A stretch of 64,000 nt of DNA, from assembly GCA_013368375.1 (NCBI GenBank), contig JAACJP010000021.1, positions 1-64,000 of the forward strand, read 5' to 3'. The stretch is from Tricholomella constricta (taxonomy: Eukaryota > Basidiomycota > Agaricomycetes > Agaricales > Lyophyllaceae). Made by a program: the position numbers and the translations under genes. The notes under the pieces were generated by a model, which ran no database searches, had not been told where the DNA came from, and saw only the letters and a list, made by a program, of their open reading frames with translations. Numbering within the stretch: position 1 is the stretch's first letter; each line of letters starts with the position of its first letter. Below are positions 1-13,100 of the stretch, piece by piece.

Positions 1-1736
1 TCGATTAGCCAACAAAATACTCCATTAGCCTGATATCGAAGCTTGAACCATTCCTGAGTACATAAAAGCTATGCATCCAAACATATTTTCGTCGTAATCA
101 CAGCATTTAAAAGCCTGGTCGACACTATCGACGGTAAGCAGAAGCACAAGCCTCGAAAGTGTACATGGCGGTGTTGTTTGTGCCCCTTCCTTGTCGTTTC
201 CTTGAAAAGAAGAAGGGCAACCAAATCTCTATGAAGAGAAGGCCAAGCGAAAGTGTCCAGAAGGTGTAGAGCGCAATCGACGGTGGATTTGAAAGACTGT
301 TCGGTCGCGGGTAAATAGATCAAACGTAGAGGCCCTGATCAAGACCAGAAGGAATTCAGGGGCACAATTCTGGAAGCACTCGCGTCCAGCGCTACGGCCC
401 TCGATTAAAAGTAACTCTGGTCCGCTGGTGGCTGACTGTGGCTGAGGGGGGTTTTCTGATGCATCCTGTGCGTGTATGTACTTACACTTGACGTCTGTGA
501 GTTTCGAGACCAGGACCTTTTAGACTCGAGTCTTAAGCCTCAACTCAAGGTTCGACGTTGAGGCTGTCGGCCGTTCAGTGTGCGGGATTGTAGTCGATGA
601 GAAACGATAGCACCGGGTCGATAGGGTGGAGAAATTGGAAACCATACTGCGCCATTCATGTAAGCGATAGCCGGAGAAGCAACACGCAGAGCTGCTTATG
701 TCAAGAGCATCGGCAGCGACAGACAAAGCACAAGGAGGCATCGCCGCGATTAGAAACCAAGCCCATCGCGGTTCTTGAGGTAGGATGTACAAGGTATATA
801 TACATAGTTTCAGAAAAACAGCACGCCAAATCGCCAGCGATAAAGAAGACTGACAGCCAGAGGATCACGCGATCGCCAGGTGCTGACCATACCGAGCTCT
901 GTGCGCTGAGAGTTTTGCAGGAAATATATCGGATATACACGGATTGGAATCCCACTGCAGCTTCGGGACCGCCCATGTTCAGATGTTTGAGAGACGAGGA
1001 CTCGGATACATCAATCTTGCGAAAGAGCGAAGTTAATTCCCACGCGCGCGGTCCGCCCCGGTTGCGGACAATATTTAAGCACGCTTTTGACTTGCTTTTG
1101 ACCTCTATCCATGATGATGTGTTATCATGTTCTGCTTATCGCTAAAATTTCACAATGCTCTGCTCACCTGAGCTTGGAAGAACGGTGAAGTGGTCTTAGG
1201 ACACAAGCTCAACGTCAGCTTTTCGGACATTGCGAAAGACCACGGAATTTTGTCTTGTGTCCCGAGGTTGGTCTCATGATTGGTCTGGATCATCCGCGGT
1301 CGACAATGTTGGACATTTTATCGCGTCCATCGTGGATACCATGGTGAGTTTGTTACCTTGTACAGCTATTTCTGCGACGCCATTAACCCCATGATTGTGC
1401 AGGATCTTCCGAGTATAAGGAATAGCGCGTGGTCCACTCTGACCAGTGTTTCCGCCCATACCTCGAGACCATCACACTTTCGGTTTCATGCACATCTTTC
1501 TCTTTCCAGTGCTTCCTAAGACGCGAGTAATCCAACAGCCCATGCGTTAGCAAAAGATATATCGCATGGTACCTCCTCCGAGCGGACACACTGGCTGGTC
1601 TTGCTCGATCATCTGGACAGTGAACATCGTGCTCAAGGTAATCAAAGAACACAATGTGACTCCTCAATGCAATTATATAGCCCTTGACTTTGGGTTTTCG
1701 CCTGGCAAGTCCTCTCGCCAGTATCGATTCCTGATA
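1..1736. other. 5' flank without a supported gene
   Basis: No convincing gene was found. The longest open frame is 597-1145 on the plus strand (182 codons). Its translation is basic and Cys/Ser/Arg-rich, has no recognisable motif and shows no splice-supported extension. Minus-strand frames at 520-792 and 1383-1667 are equally featureless. The last part of the interval is the promoter of the GH16 gene that follows. Confidence 0.5.
1674..1680 (+). promoter_or_regulatory. TATA-like box of the GH16 gene
   Basis: The run TATATAG lies about 57 bp before the ATG at 1737, a plausible core-promoter position for a fungal secreted-enzyme gene. Seen directly in the sequence; promoter function is inferred. 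Confidence 0.45.
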
Positions 1737-3235
1737 ATGAAGACCGCAATCTCGGCTTTCGCCCTCCTGTCTCTCGCTGCCCCTGTTCTAAGCGCAACGT
1801 ATCCTTTATCTGATAGCATTGTTGGTTCTGCCTTCTACAATGCGTTCACCTTCCAGGCCATCTCGGATCCCACTCATGGTCGAGTGTAAGTTTCTTAACG
1901 ATTATTTGCTAACCGCAATCTTATTCTCTCAATGCTTTACAGGAAATACGTCGACAAGGCGACAGCCCAAAGTCAGAATTTGACCTTTGCGTCGAGTGAC
2001 ACCTTTATTCTCCGCGCCGATTTCAAAACGAAGCTCAGCGCTAGCGGTCCCGGCAGAAACTCGGTCAGAATCAGATCGAACAAGGTATACACCACCCATG
2101 TCGCAGTGTATGACTTCCATCTCGTTTCTCCTACGCGAAGGATGATACTCATTGTCAGCGCAGATTCAATGTGAGGCACATGCCACAAGGATGCGGGTAA
2201 GCGTGCGCGTTCTCAATAGTGAAATACTGAACAATTCTAACAGTACGTGGCCGGCAATCTGGGAAACTAATGAGTCGAATTGGCCCAATGGCGTAAGATA
2301 CTCAGTCACATCGTCGCATGAATTCAGCGCTTATTGTTTATTTATAGGGAGAAATTGATATCCTGGAGGGCGTAAACGATAAGGGTCCCAACGCTGCCAC
2401 ATTGCACACCGGTTCCGGTACGTTCCATTATTAAAATTCTATATCTTATGCGCCCATCTCACGCCTCGGTTAGGGTGCACAATGCCTGCCACACGCACCC
2501 AGACAGGGTAGGTCTCTTCTTTTTACCAGAATACCTAGTCCCTGATTTTTCCCTTGACAGAACGTCACTCCAGCTGGATTGTAATGCAGCCGTGAACGGC
2601 AACGCCGGCTGCGGTGTGAGGCTGAACACTGCTGCGAGCTATGGCCCGACTTTCAATGGCAACCAGGGAGGCTGGTTCGTCTCTCTGCGTGCCTCAAGTC
2701 AGACCGATCCTCACGATGACGCTCTGTCTAACAGGTACGCCGTCGAGAGGACGAACAACTTTATCAATGTGTGGTTCTGGGCGCGGAATGACGGGTCCGT
2801 CCCCGCCGACGTCAGAAACGGCGCTTCTTCTGTCAACACCGACAATTGGGTCCGAACGCATATTTCCGTTAGCCACGTTGGTTGGTGCTAACGACATCAC
2901 TTTTATGTTTATCAGGGCACCCCTTCAGCGAACTTCCCCAACACAAGCTGCAATATTGCAACGCATTTCAATCAGCACAACATCATCATCAATTTGACAT
3001 TCTGTGAGGCTTTTCCTCTAACGCTTATAATCTTGGTTCTGAATTCGATCGGTAGGCGGAGATTGGGCTGGATCTGTCTACGGTTCGTCGGGCTGCCCTT
3101 CTACCTGCGTCGGTGAGTGCTGTCATTGACGCGTAAAGGCTATAATTAAACATGTTCCCAGACTATGTCAACAACAATCCTTCGGCTTTCACCAATGCCT
3201 ACTTCGACTTCGCTTCGCTCAAGGTGTACTCTTGA
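1737..3235 (+). CDS. Secreted glycoside hydrolase family 16 (endo-beta-glucanase type)
   Basis: Predicted 315-residue secreted beta-1,3(4)-glucan hydrolase, spliced from eleven exons: 1737-1885, 1943-2107, 2164-2196, 2244-2292, 2348-2417, 2474-2507, 2561-2674, 2735-2849, 2916-3003, 3056-3112, 3162-3235. All phases agree. The protein starts with a hydrophobic signal peptide (MKTAISAFALLSLAAPVLS). The GH16 catalytic signature GEIDILEG (ExDxxE) is at about residues 133-140. The family context WPAIWETN precedes it and GWYAVERT follows in the substrate-binding jelly roll. Several Cys in the C-terminal half probably form disulfides. The donor of intron 7 is GTTCGT, chosen because it restores GWYAVERT. 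The family cleaves beta-1,3/1,4 or beta-1,3/1,6 glucans, either for cell-wall remodelling or plant polymer use; which one cannot be told from sequence alone. Confidence 0.93.
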
Positions 3236-6200
3236 GCCCAGTAGACAGAATATTATAGGGTGAAACTGTGAAAAGAAATTATTTACATGTTATTTACAAT
3301 TTCAACGTGACTAGCCTTTGACCTTTATACCATGACTACCCGGAACACCCAGCCAGCGGATATTATCATCGCGAAAAGCGAATTCCCGCGTGCTTGTGAG
3401 TATGCATCTCGGCAAGACTGTCTTAAATCCCCCTCTTAAGTCAGTATCGTTGAGCCATTAGTTGTCAATGTAGCAGAATTTTAACCACCTGCCGTTGCGT
3501 GTGACTCCAAATTGAACATTTGACTTGCACAATCCTCCATCGTGCTCTTCGCGTAATGCCGAAACCTTTGAGGATAAACAATGTCAAATGATGCTCTTAA
3601 CGAGCGGCATTTCTGCTGGCGCGGCTTGCATCACACTCTCATCCGCTCGCTCTTGTTGAGCGAAAGAAATCATGGAATTCGCCTGTGTTTACGAGGATTA
3701 AGAACGTTCTCCGTTCATCTCCTGTGATTGCTCGAGCATTGCAGGTCTGCTGTGGAGCAGGTCACAAGGTGGTCGGATGACTCGGATCACACCCATGCCC
3801 CTGTTCTACAGACAAGAGTCAGGAACCTCCTCACCTGAGTCCATTGTTCCCCGGTCCAGTACTATTGGAATGGCTAAAAGCAGTTCGAACTCGATCTCGG
3901 GCCATCACGGCGTTCTCGAGGCAAGCACCACGCATTCTATGTACAAAACTGTGACATCCAAAGCAGTCGTTCGGTCCTGTATGCTCAAGACATGTTCAAG
4001 GACCCCTGGACATTCATGGCTTCGTCAGGCTATCCTTGGATACCTCTTCGCCTACCTCGGTTTTGTTTTCATCCGCGAATAATCAAACTGGGCTCCCTCT
4101 CCAGTTATCAAAGCTGCCTTCGCGCGCGGTGCTACTTCTTGACTACATCACTATATCTCCAAAAAATGGCCCATTATGAAGTTCAGTCACGTAGAAAACT
4201 TTACGGCGTCTGATGTTTCGCTATGTCTTCTCTGCTTTCCGCATGCTCTGTACTTGCCCTGGCCGAGGTTGAAAATGTCCAGCGTGACATCGAAGTTAGT
4301 CCTGTCTTCGTATCATACTGTATCATACATTTACGACTGCTTCATACTCTAAGCACGAGTTACTGCTTGACGCTGATTCCAGGTAGGGAACTCGTTGGTT
4401 TCGTACCGACAACCTCTATGCCGTTCACTCGTAGAGAGTGGTAGAACGTGATCAATGATATCGAACGGGGGCACAGTCGCCTATGTTCCTCACACACACA
4501 CGTCTACCCCGACTGTGACAGCCGCAGAACGGACCACATGTATACCACCGGTGCTCGTGGAAGCCGAAATAAGGCTCGGAACCTGGGTACGGCTCGGAAG
4601 GCATTGTCGGCTGGACTTTTCCCGACGCGGCGGTGTTTCTTGTACCGTCCCTTCAACCCCAAACGCCTGAATCAATTCTAGACTATGTATGCCTCTTAGC
4701 GCAACTCCCCGAGCAGTCAGAAGGGCAATGCCGCGCGATCTGTACGTATTTTCTCTTCAGTTCTTCTGGCTGGCCGTTGAATCTCAGGCTCCTCACATTC
4801 CCTTCACCTTTCAGTGTTCCCCATGTAGTACTAAGGATTGGCGATCAGTGTATAAATAGATTATCCTGCCGAAAACTGCTCGCAGGCCAATCTCGCTCAT
4901 TTTCTTGGGATTGGTGGCCCCTGAGGGAAAGTAGTATTGAGGGTTTTAATTTTAAAGAAAGAGGATCATCACAGACCTTCAAAATCACTCAACTTACTTC
5001 GGCAATTTAGCATCTTGATATGCGATAACCTTTTTGATATTCTCAACATCTGCGCGAGAGCGGGCCGAGCTTCTAAGCGTATGTGTTGCCACGTGCCAAA
5101 CGGCCGTTCGTCAGCTCAATCCCACTCCCGCTCTCCGAGTCGGCTTATCTAGTACCCTGGAAAACGCTTCATTATATTAACCTTTGTCGACATAGCTGTC
5201 CCGGAAGAAACAGGACCCTGCAGAGCATCGACGAAACGTATTAGAACGTCATAATTTGCTGAGCATTTGAAATGACTGACTGTTCTGAGAAGTTCGTCAA
5301 CGCCCTTTCTCACAACCCACTTCAATGAAAGCTTCCATGTACGTTCTGTTCTTCTTTTCATGACTCCTGAAAGTTCATCCCATCACATCGAAGGGCATGT
5401 CCCTTCAACGTCAACGCAAAATTATCGGAATTACGCGCGAGATACTTTTCATTCACAGGCATTGGCATCGAGTGTGATACATATGAGTACCACATCGAGA
5501 GTGAAAAATGATCAAGGTCCAGTTCGAGGGCTGATGGGCTCTTTCCCGCCGACGTCAGGTGAATGCCAGGTAAACCCCGATGGAGCTTGTCACTCATTCT
5601 AAACCTGGAAGCAAATTGCCGCCTCTTCTCAACTTATAGTCTCTCAAGGCGTTCTCCTTTATCGACTGGCCTATCGCCAGCTGAGTTGCGGCCCACATCA
5701 ATCCGAGGCGAGTGATACGCTTTCGAAGTATCCCAGGCGATTGGAATATCTCTTCCTTCCACTCATTGTGTGAAGATAGGCGGGGGAAATTAAGCGCTTA
5801 TCGGGACCTGAAGATCTTTGTGGTTCCCTTGATCGTACTGCAAGCCCACGCAGGCATCTCTGCATTTCCATGCGCCAGCAATACTTATGCCCCTTCAGCA
5901 ATTACCGTTCAGTGTATTTTATTAATCAATCTACGATGCTAAGAGTCGCGACTGGCATGGCAATCCGCGCTGTCCATCAATCGCTTAGATGGTGAACACG
6001 ATCATGGAATAGGCTATCGAAACATAGAGACATCAAATTTCCCCATTTAACAGATGTCGTGGGCAATTTTTACAATTTCGTAGCACCTCGGGGAGACATC
6101 GTTATTGGTCCTACCCACAAGCATGCTTCGGAGGCAGTTTACCACCAGGATTGCCCTGAATCGAAGAAGAAGCACCAGCTTTTGAGTTGTTCTTGGACCC

Positions 6201-6604
6201 ATTCTTCCACAAGCTCGACATATACAGTGACAAATTTGGCTTCTTTTCCGTAATGCCTCCTTGTGCTCATTCGTAAACTTCACACTTTATCCGCGTCCCT
6301 TCTCGTGTTACCCTTGCTGGAGCCATGTGTCGCTGAGTTGGCCTGCTCGTCGCTGGACTCAGCAGCGCCAGTACGATAGTAAAAACACCCGGCGTTGTGG
6401 CCATCGAGCTATTAAGGTACTCTTATGTGCTACCCTGCAGCAAAAGATGGTACCCCTCCATCACGCTCTACGGTCCATGTCAAGCTCCCGCTCCCACGTG
6501 TTGCCGAACTTGGATCTCGCCTGACAGCCTCGCGTTGGCCAGCAAGCATTTATGGGATGTGCTGATGTGAGATCTCATCCAAACCACCCACCAAATCCCC
6601 CACC
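3236..6604. other. 3.4 kb interval without an intact gene
   Basis: No intact gene could be assembled. Between about 3720 and 5010 all plus frames carry short open stretches (3777-4082, 4223-4444, 4455-4670, 4633-5010). Some have a Leu-rich flavour reminiscent of F-box/LRR proteins, but stops interrupt every frame and no splice path joins them. It may be a decayed gene. Frames at 5358-5602 and 5698-5942 overlap on both strands and look random. Nothing repetitive stands out. Confidence 0.4.
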
Positions 6605-7624
6605 ATGACTGCACCTTGCTACTCCAAAATCGACAACGTCCTCACACGGAGCGTCGTAAGCTCCAAAAAGTTCCACCCAGAGTTCTCTTTCCCCGATGCC
6701 GACGTTATACTACGGTCCTTCGAAGGAACACTGTACCGGATACACTCCTACACTCTTCGCACTACCTCGGGACTATTCGACACGATGTTCAATCTTCCCC
6801 AACCTCCAAGATGCAAAAACGGAATTCAGGGTCAGCGTGAACAGCTGGGACCGGAAGAGTACGGAGAATATGAGCCTGAAGAGATTCCTATCTACGAATC
6901 CGACTTCGTGCTTGAACGGCTCCTACGACTCCTTTGCAGCATTCCGGTTCCATCATGGGAATCATACGATGACGTAGATCGTGTACTCACCGCAGCGGAG
7001 AAGTGGGATACGCCTGGTCCCATCGCGAGTATACGAGCAGTGCTAACTTGCCCACAATTCCTCACATCCGACCCTCTCCGCCTCTACGTCCTCGCAAAAC
7101 ATTTCGATTGGAGGGAGGAAGCGAAGCTGGCGTCGACTCAGACGTTAAAGCTCAACCTGCATGACGCAATCCACGCTTCTACTCTCGCCAAGCTGTCTTC
7201 GAAGGACCTGTTGCCACTTCTGAACCTTCATCGGAAACGCCGTGACATGTTCAAAAAGCTTATTGACAGCCCCGAGCGATTTGCGGCAGGCAATAGGTAC
7301 GCATGTTCCATATTCCTTCAACGTCAATGTTAATCGAAGCTGTGCAGTTCACCATACCATTGTAGCCGATGTGGAGTGACACAGTTGGATAACCACACGT
7401 GGAGGGAGTTCAAAAATGCCATGTTCGCGGAAATCGATAGACGACCGTTGGCAGATACGCTGGGGCTGGCGGTGGGACAATCGGCGGAATGGCCGGAAGC
7501 AAAAGCCTGCTGGGAGGCGAAGTGCACGAAAGAGGGATGCGGAGGCTTGAACTACGACAGAATCGCCACTCTGCGACAGATCAGAAACTGCATCGACCTC
7601 TTACCGTCGACGATCGAGGATTGA
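6605..7624 (+). CDS. BTB/POZ-domain protein with Cys-rich C terminus (copy 1)
   Basis: Two exons, 6605-7296 and 7366-7624, give 316 residues. The N-terminal region (about 28-120) is a fungal BTB/POZ domain: FPDADVILRSFEGTLYRIHS is the typical first strand-helix, followed by the TSGLFDTMF core helix. A helical region of unknown role follows. The spliced C terminus has a Cys pattern, CSRCG then CWEAKCTKEGCG, that could bind zinc. A close paralogue lies at 16020-16901 and a divergent one at 41551-42687. BTB domains mediate dimerisation or docking to partners such as cullin-3. This mushroom-specific subfamily has no assigned function, and the zinc idea is inference. The intron (69 nt) is needed to reach the conserved C terminus; without it the frame ends at 7333. 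Confidence 0.88.
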
Positions 7625-8945
7625 TTCCCCATAGATGCGCATTTTGGATAGAGGTGTACTGATAGTTCTGTAAAATAAGGACGATTGCACGGTGCGCCGT
7701 ATGATTCAACTGTGGAGGACGTCGATTGTAAGAAAGTTGACGTGTAGCCCCTGCCAACCAAATCAATATGAAAATGAGACGGACGTTAGCGGGCTCGAGC
7801 GGCCACAACGAGCCATTCAGAGGTCGGCGAAAGTCGGGTGTCGAACGCGTGCAAGACTTCAGGTAAAGCAGCATGTGTGAACACCCCCCGGTTGAGAGTC
7901 GGGCTACAGACTGTGAGATAACGGCCGCCGAGAGCTGTCAGGTTGGGGCAAAGCGCAGAGTTCTGAGGCAGCTTCGAGAACAGGTAGCTGTGAGATTATG
8001 GAAAATCGAGAAGCTTCAGCAATGGCACATTCGAACAGAAGAAGTAAAGACGCATTCCCAGCGGATAATCGGCTGCGGTTGAGCGAGCTAAGACCAAGGC
8101 AGCGCTTGGGGAGGAGCGCTTGATGATAAAATATTGAGCCAGTTGAATTCACTGCACCATTTGAACGACGGGGGATGCGCCCAATCTGACGAAGGTAATA
8201 AAGATAAAATGAGAGGTCTTTCGACCTACACTTTTTATGGGAAATATTTTCTGCTTGTGATTGACATAAGATTCAAGAAAGGATTGTGTGAAGCGTTGAA
8301 CCGTGCGGCCGGCTGTTGCCGAATATCACGTGCGGACTACTCAGATTTTAACGCGCGCCTTTCCGGTGTTGACCACGCCACCTCCTCGTTCCGTTGAAGG
8401 TGTATAGCCTTGCACAGGTTTCAGCCATTGTTGCCATCCACCTGGAGAACTAGACCAAAATTAGGCCTTATCCGCTCGATATGTTTAAACTCACGCAAAC
8501 ACGAGACTCCCGGCAGCGCCTTTTTCTATCCGTTCCGATCTTGCTGGAACTCACAATTCAGTGATACTCAACAGTGTTTCCGGTTTTCCTTTTCCAATAC
8601 GAATTCGACGTACTCTTGATCTGCTGTATTTGAAATGGAGAAAAACAATGTCCCATGCTGACCTGGAGGGTATGTTTCACAATATCCTTTGTCTATCTTA
8701 CTCGAACTACACTTCCATTGTCCGCACAACACCGCATTGGAAAATACACAGGTACACAGGTATTTAGATTGGTTATGGGCTCCCGATAAGGCCGATCACC
8801 GTGATACCCGAACTGTACTTTTCATGCGCATCATGATCGATGCAGCAGGCTTGTTCCCGAAAACTCTTTAAAGCGCGACGAAATTTAAACCACCTCCAGC
8901 GTTCATATTTTCTTCTTCTTCTCAGTTCTTCTTTGTGGGATCATC
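7625..8945. other. Intergenic region, no gene seen
   Basis: Only short open frames on both strands (for example 7873-8082 and 8134-8397) with no recognisable similarity or splice support. The final part is the promoter and 5' leader of the cupredoxin gene and contains a pyrimidine-rich stretch (CTTCTTCTTCTC) just before its ATG. Confidence 0.5.
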
Positions 8946-10379
8946 ATGTACGGCTACACGTTCGCTGCAATTCTTGCGGTCCTTCCTGCTACTTTGGCCG
9001 CGACGCATGATGTTTCTGTCGGTGCTGGTGGAAAGCTCGTGTTCGACCCCGAGTTTGTGACTGCTCATGTTGGCGACATCGTCAACTTCGTTTTGTGAGT
9101 GATCTAGGCTTTTGTCTGTTTCAACTACTTATTATCTCTCGATTTCAGCCATCCCAAGAACCATACAGTGACACAGTCATCGTTCGACCAGCCATGTGTC
9201 CCTTTGCATGGCGGTTTCGATTCGGGATTGTAAGCGCTTGTCGCCTCCTCTGGATGAGAATGTACTAATCTTCTCGTCTAGCATGCCAGTTTCAGCAGAA
9301 ACAGAGGGTCTCCCTAATTACCAGGTTCATGTTACGGAGGAGAGCCCTGTGTGGGTCCACTGCCAACAAAAAGGACACTGTGGACAAGGTTTGCACTGCC
9401 CAAACTAATAAATCTACAATGATGTTGATGTTGATTGATGGTATTTAGGAATGGTCTTCGCTATTAACGCCCCCGCGGACCCAAGTCCCAAATCATTCAA
9501 GGCTTTCAAGGATCTTGCCATCGCCACTAATGGCACTGAGTCCAGCACTTCAACCGCCCCGCCAGAGACGTCCGCGACCTATATCACGCCCCCAGCGCCG
9601 CACTGGGAGTCCGCGACCGCAACAGTTACGCTCGGCTCCTCCGTCTGGACTACGACATACACGAGTTATGATGGCACTCCTCGTAAGTAACTGCTAGCGC
9701 CGCGTAGATACCATGTTTCTAAAGATTCCAATAGCTCCCACTCCCGCTGCTGAGCCCGTGGATCACAAGGTTATTGTGGGCGCAGATGGTCAACTGTCCT
9801 ACAACCCGGCGAACATCTCTGCCGCGATCGGTGATACTGTCACGTTCGAATTCCGGCCCAAGAACCACACCGTCACCCAGTCCAGCTTCTTGAACCCGTG
9901 CAAGCCTCTCGCCGATACTTCCACTACCGGTCAGGTGGGATTCAAATCAGGCTTGTGAGTAACTTTTGTCCGCGTTTCGTTCGCGTCCTAAATGTGCGCC
10001 AGCCGACCCGTCACCGCCGACGCTACCGAATTCCCGCAATTCAAGATCACCATCAACGATGTACGTCCGCGCTATCAAATCTTATACGAGTGATTACTAA
10101 CAGTTCGTTCAGACCGCGCCGATCTGGGGATATTGTGGCCAGGGAAACCACTGCAATTCTGGCATGGTCTTCTCTATCAATGCCGTGGAATCAGGCCCGA
10201 ACAACTTTGCTGCCTTCGTTGAACTTGCGAAACGTTCCGATTCCACGTCCAGCGCTACTACCGGCACTGACTCCAACTCTCCAAAGCCGACATCAGGCGC
10301 TGTTGTCGGCCTGACCACTCCATATAAAGCGGCTCTGGGCCTGGGGGCTTTGGCGACCTTGTTCATTGCCATCCTCTGA
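8946..10379 (+). CDS. GPI-anchored twin-cupredoxin surface protein
   Basis: Seven exons (8946-9094, 9149-9229, 9282-9388, 9449-9682, 9735-9954, 10003-10060, 10113-10379) encode 371 residues. There is an N-terminal signal peptide and two cupredoxin-fold domains joined by a Ser/Thr/Pro-rich linker. Each domain repeats the fungal extracellular cupredoxin pattern: PKNHTVTQSSF, then a Cys and GHCGQGM in domain 1 or GNHCNSGM in domain 2. His, Cys, His and Met are therefore available as type 1 copper ligands in both. A Ser/Thr-rich tail and a C-terminal hydrophobic segment (GLGALATLFIAIL) fit a GPI anchor. Homologues are usually called extracellular serine-rich proteins. A role in redox or copper at the cell wall is likely, but no substrate is known. 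The two domains probably arose by internal duplication. Confidence 0.92.
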
Positions 10380-11254
10380 TAATCTTCGCATTCCAAGGAC
10401 ATTCTATCTTCTCTTTCTTCTAAACAACTTTTGGGTTCTCGGACTCTTGGACGCTCGTACGAATTACGAATTACATGACCCATACGGACGCGTAATGTAG
10501 ACCCCCACGACATACATATAATGATCAATTACTTGTCTTCTGCTAAGTACGTGGTTCGAACATCGAAATCGTAGTGCAAAGGTCTCGTTGTGATCTAGGA
10601 GGAGAGGTGTACAGACGTAAGTAAACAGGTGGTGAGGCAATGAAGGGAAACAAGAGGACCAACGCCGCCTCTACTCGAGCGTTGCGACATTACTGGAGCT
10701 TACTTTTACTTCGTCAAGGGTAAACAATGGTGACTATAGTTCAAGGTGAATAGGTGGCCGTGCACGTTAAATGAACCAAGATTCAAACGATGCGTTCGGA
10801 AACATGATTTCGAGCACTTGCCGGTCGAAATTTGGTCGAGATGGTTTAGCGACTATGACCGCCATCGGTTGGTCAGCCAAGGGCGGTCGCACTTTTGGCG
10901 CACTCAATCTCTGCAGCGTCTGTCCCCGACTTGCTTCCAGCTTCCTTGATGTTTCATCTACTAGATACATCTTTCGTTCCTTATCAATGTCATTTATGCC
11001 ACCATCGACATCAATCCTGCCAATCATTGATCAGTTAGTGAAGCTCATTAACATTTGCGCTCAAATACCCATTAACATTTCTTGAGAGGATTTCACTAAA
11101 GACACACCTCATTTCTGAACCTCCCTGAATGGCCATTTGCATGATGGGGGAACGACCATTCAGCACGTGATGTTCGTCCGCTGCCAAATTTAATTATCCA
11201 CTAGCCACTCTTCGAGTCCTACCACCAACTTCCTACCACTGTACTTACCTGAAG
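10380..11254. other. Intergenic region; start of the inverted duplication
   Basis: No supported gene. From about 10965 the DNA is repeated, inverted, at about 14600-14850, including the region just before the HNH gene, so the duplicated unit carries its own promoter. A short plus-strand frame around 10800-10950 begins with HLPVEIW, reminiscent of an F-box start, but it ends quickly and is not supported by splicing. Confidence 0.5.
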
Positions 11255-12686
11255 ATGACCCACACGCAAACCTCTTCCATCGATAGCATGTGCTCCTCTC
11301 TCAGCTTTCCATCTTCGTCGTCTTCACCCTTGTCTTCGGTGATCTCTGTTCGCGACGAAGCTTTCAAGGCGGCAGTTGACGACCTCAAGACGGGGCCCCG
11401 TTCGCTCCAGAGCCTTGTTGAAACGGCAACAGCACTCATTGACACATTTGCTGCCAATGAACAGGAAAACACATTCGATTACAACGGTTCTAAACTCCAG
11501 CTTCACGATGTTCTACGGGCCATGCTATACCACGCGGAAGGTTGTGGCGGCCAGGGCGGCAACCGCTACACCGCATCTGCAATCTGTCTTTGTGCCGTTC
11601 ACGATGACCCAGACAATGAAAAAACTCTTCAGATGCTTCGGGACCTCGCCAAAACTTGGGTTTCTCATCTCCTTTTCATTTGTAAGTGCTGACGAACCGA
11701 CTGGTGGGCTATATGCTGATGTTTTCAGTTCACATAACTGCTTTTCATGCGACCGAATGGAATTTAGGAGCTCGGACAAAATACAGCCTCAATTCGAGAG
11801 AACGTGAGTTCAGAAAACAAGTAGGTCCTGCAACCCCGTTAGTAATTTCGGCGCTGACTGCGCCTAAACAGTTGCTACAACGAGATGGGTACCGGTGCAT
11901 AGTGACGGATTCGGTGGATGAGGCCCATCCAAATCATCAGGGGCCGTATGATGTGGTGTATGAGTTGAAGGGATGCCATATAATACAACAGGCGATCGCT
12001 ATTCATAATTCTGAGGGTGACCAAGATGTGGTGGGTCATTCGGGATATTCTCTGTTCGAGAAACGCGAACTTATCGTGTCTGCATTATAATCAGTCTAAC
12101 TCCGCCGTGACCACATTCGATATCCTCCGAAATTACGCAAGTCTCTCTCCGGAAGCCATCCAAGAACTGGAGGACAACATTGAAGACCCCTACAATGGCA
12201 TTCTTCTTGCAGTAGATCCTCGATATGGATTTGAGCGGTTTCAATGGTGCCTGCAAGAGACAGAGGTCAGTGCCCAAATTACTGCTGCTCCATAGCATTG
12301 ACACAGACAAATCTTCGTAGACCCGGGACAGGTATAAGGTCAAGATCTATGGAAGGGTGTATGGGATTCACGGCATGGCTTGGACGGATTCCAAATTTGT
12401 GGAATTCAAGGACCACAGCGAAGAATTTCGGGCTGACAAGGGAGAATCTCTCCGCAAGAGGGGCCGCGAGATTCCTCTACCCAACCCGTGTTACCTTAGG
12501 ATCCATGCTGCCGTTGCCGGAATTTTGAACATGAGCGGTGCGGGCAAATTCTTTGACGAACTTTTGAAAAAATTCGGTCGCCAAAAGGGATGTTCCGCGG
12601 TACGATCTTGGGAGGGGTTCGACAGAGTGATCGAGACGGCCAACCTCAGAAAAGAATTGTCTATTCTCATGTGTCCTGAGTTATAA
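11255..12686 (+). pseudogene. Decaying HNH_2-type nuclease-domain gene (forward copy)
   Basis: Exons 11255-11681, 11729-11820, 11872-12265 and 12321-12686 mirror the intact copy on the minus strand. An N-terminal helical region of unknown role precedes an HNH_2-like block with RDGYRCIVTD, GCHIIQQA and NGILL. Two signs of decay are visible. First, an extra base between about 12055 and 12070, relative to the other copy, shifts the frame, which would end at TAA near 12090; the correct frame resumes as NLSCLHYNQSNSAV. Second, the third HNH position reads DPRYGFER where the sister copy has HAHSGFDR, so the terminal His and Asp are replaced. I found no alternative intron that repairs the frame. A sequencing error could explain the shift but not the lost catalytic residues. 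Confidence 0.75.
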
Positions 12687-13100
12687 CAAGCCGACACGCC
12701 TCAGCAATTGTTTTTCGTATACCGTACCCTCCAGTATCCTAACCCACGAGAATATATCTGTATCTATGTCATAGTATCACTAACTCGCCAACTTGAAGTG
12801 AGAACATAATACAGTTAAGGTGGCCCTGTATTAAAGGTGGCTCTGGCGCCGCACTTCAGAGGTGTAAGGTGTTCCCCTACTAGCCTGCTACCATTACACC
12901 TCTCCAGGTTATACAGAGTGCATGATTCTAGTTACTTCATCCTATATTATGAACGCATCAATCAGGGCCCTCAAAACACCTCACTTTCAATATATTCTCG
13001 TCAGTTGGGATATTGGATGATATTGGAGGGTACATTTATATAAAGAAAAGTACAAATTCGAGGTTCATGACGAATGCTTTCGTCGGCTTGTTATAACTCA
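12687..13100. other. Spacer between the convergent HNH genes
   Basis: About 400 bp of AT-richer DNA forms the centre of the inverted duplication and must hold both 3' ends. No open frame of note. Confidence 0.5.

Noticed and set aside
597..1145. 182-codon frame near the left end
   Set aside because: No motif, no signal, no splice support, atypical residue composition; not enough to call a gene.
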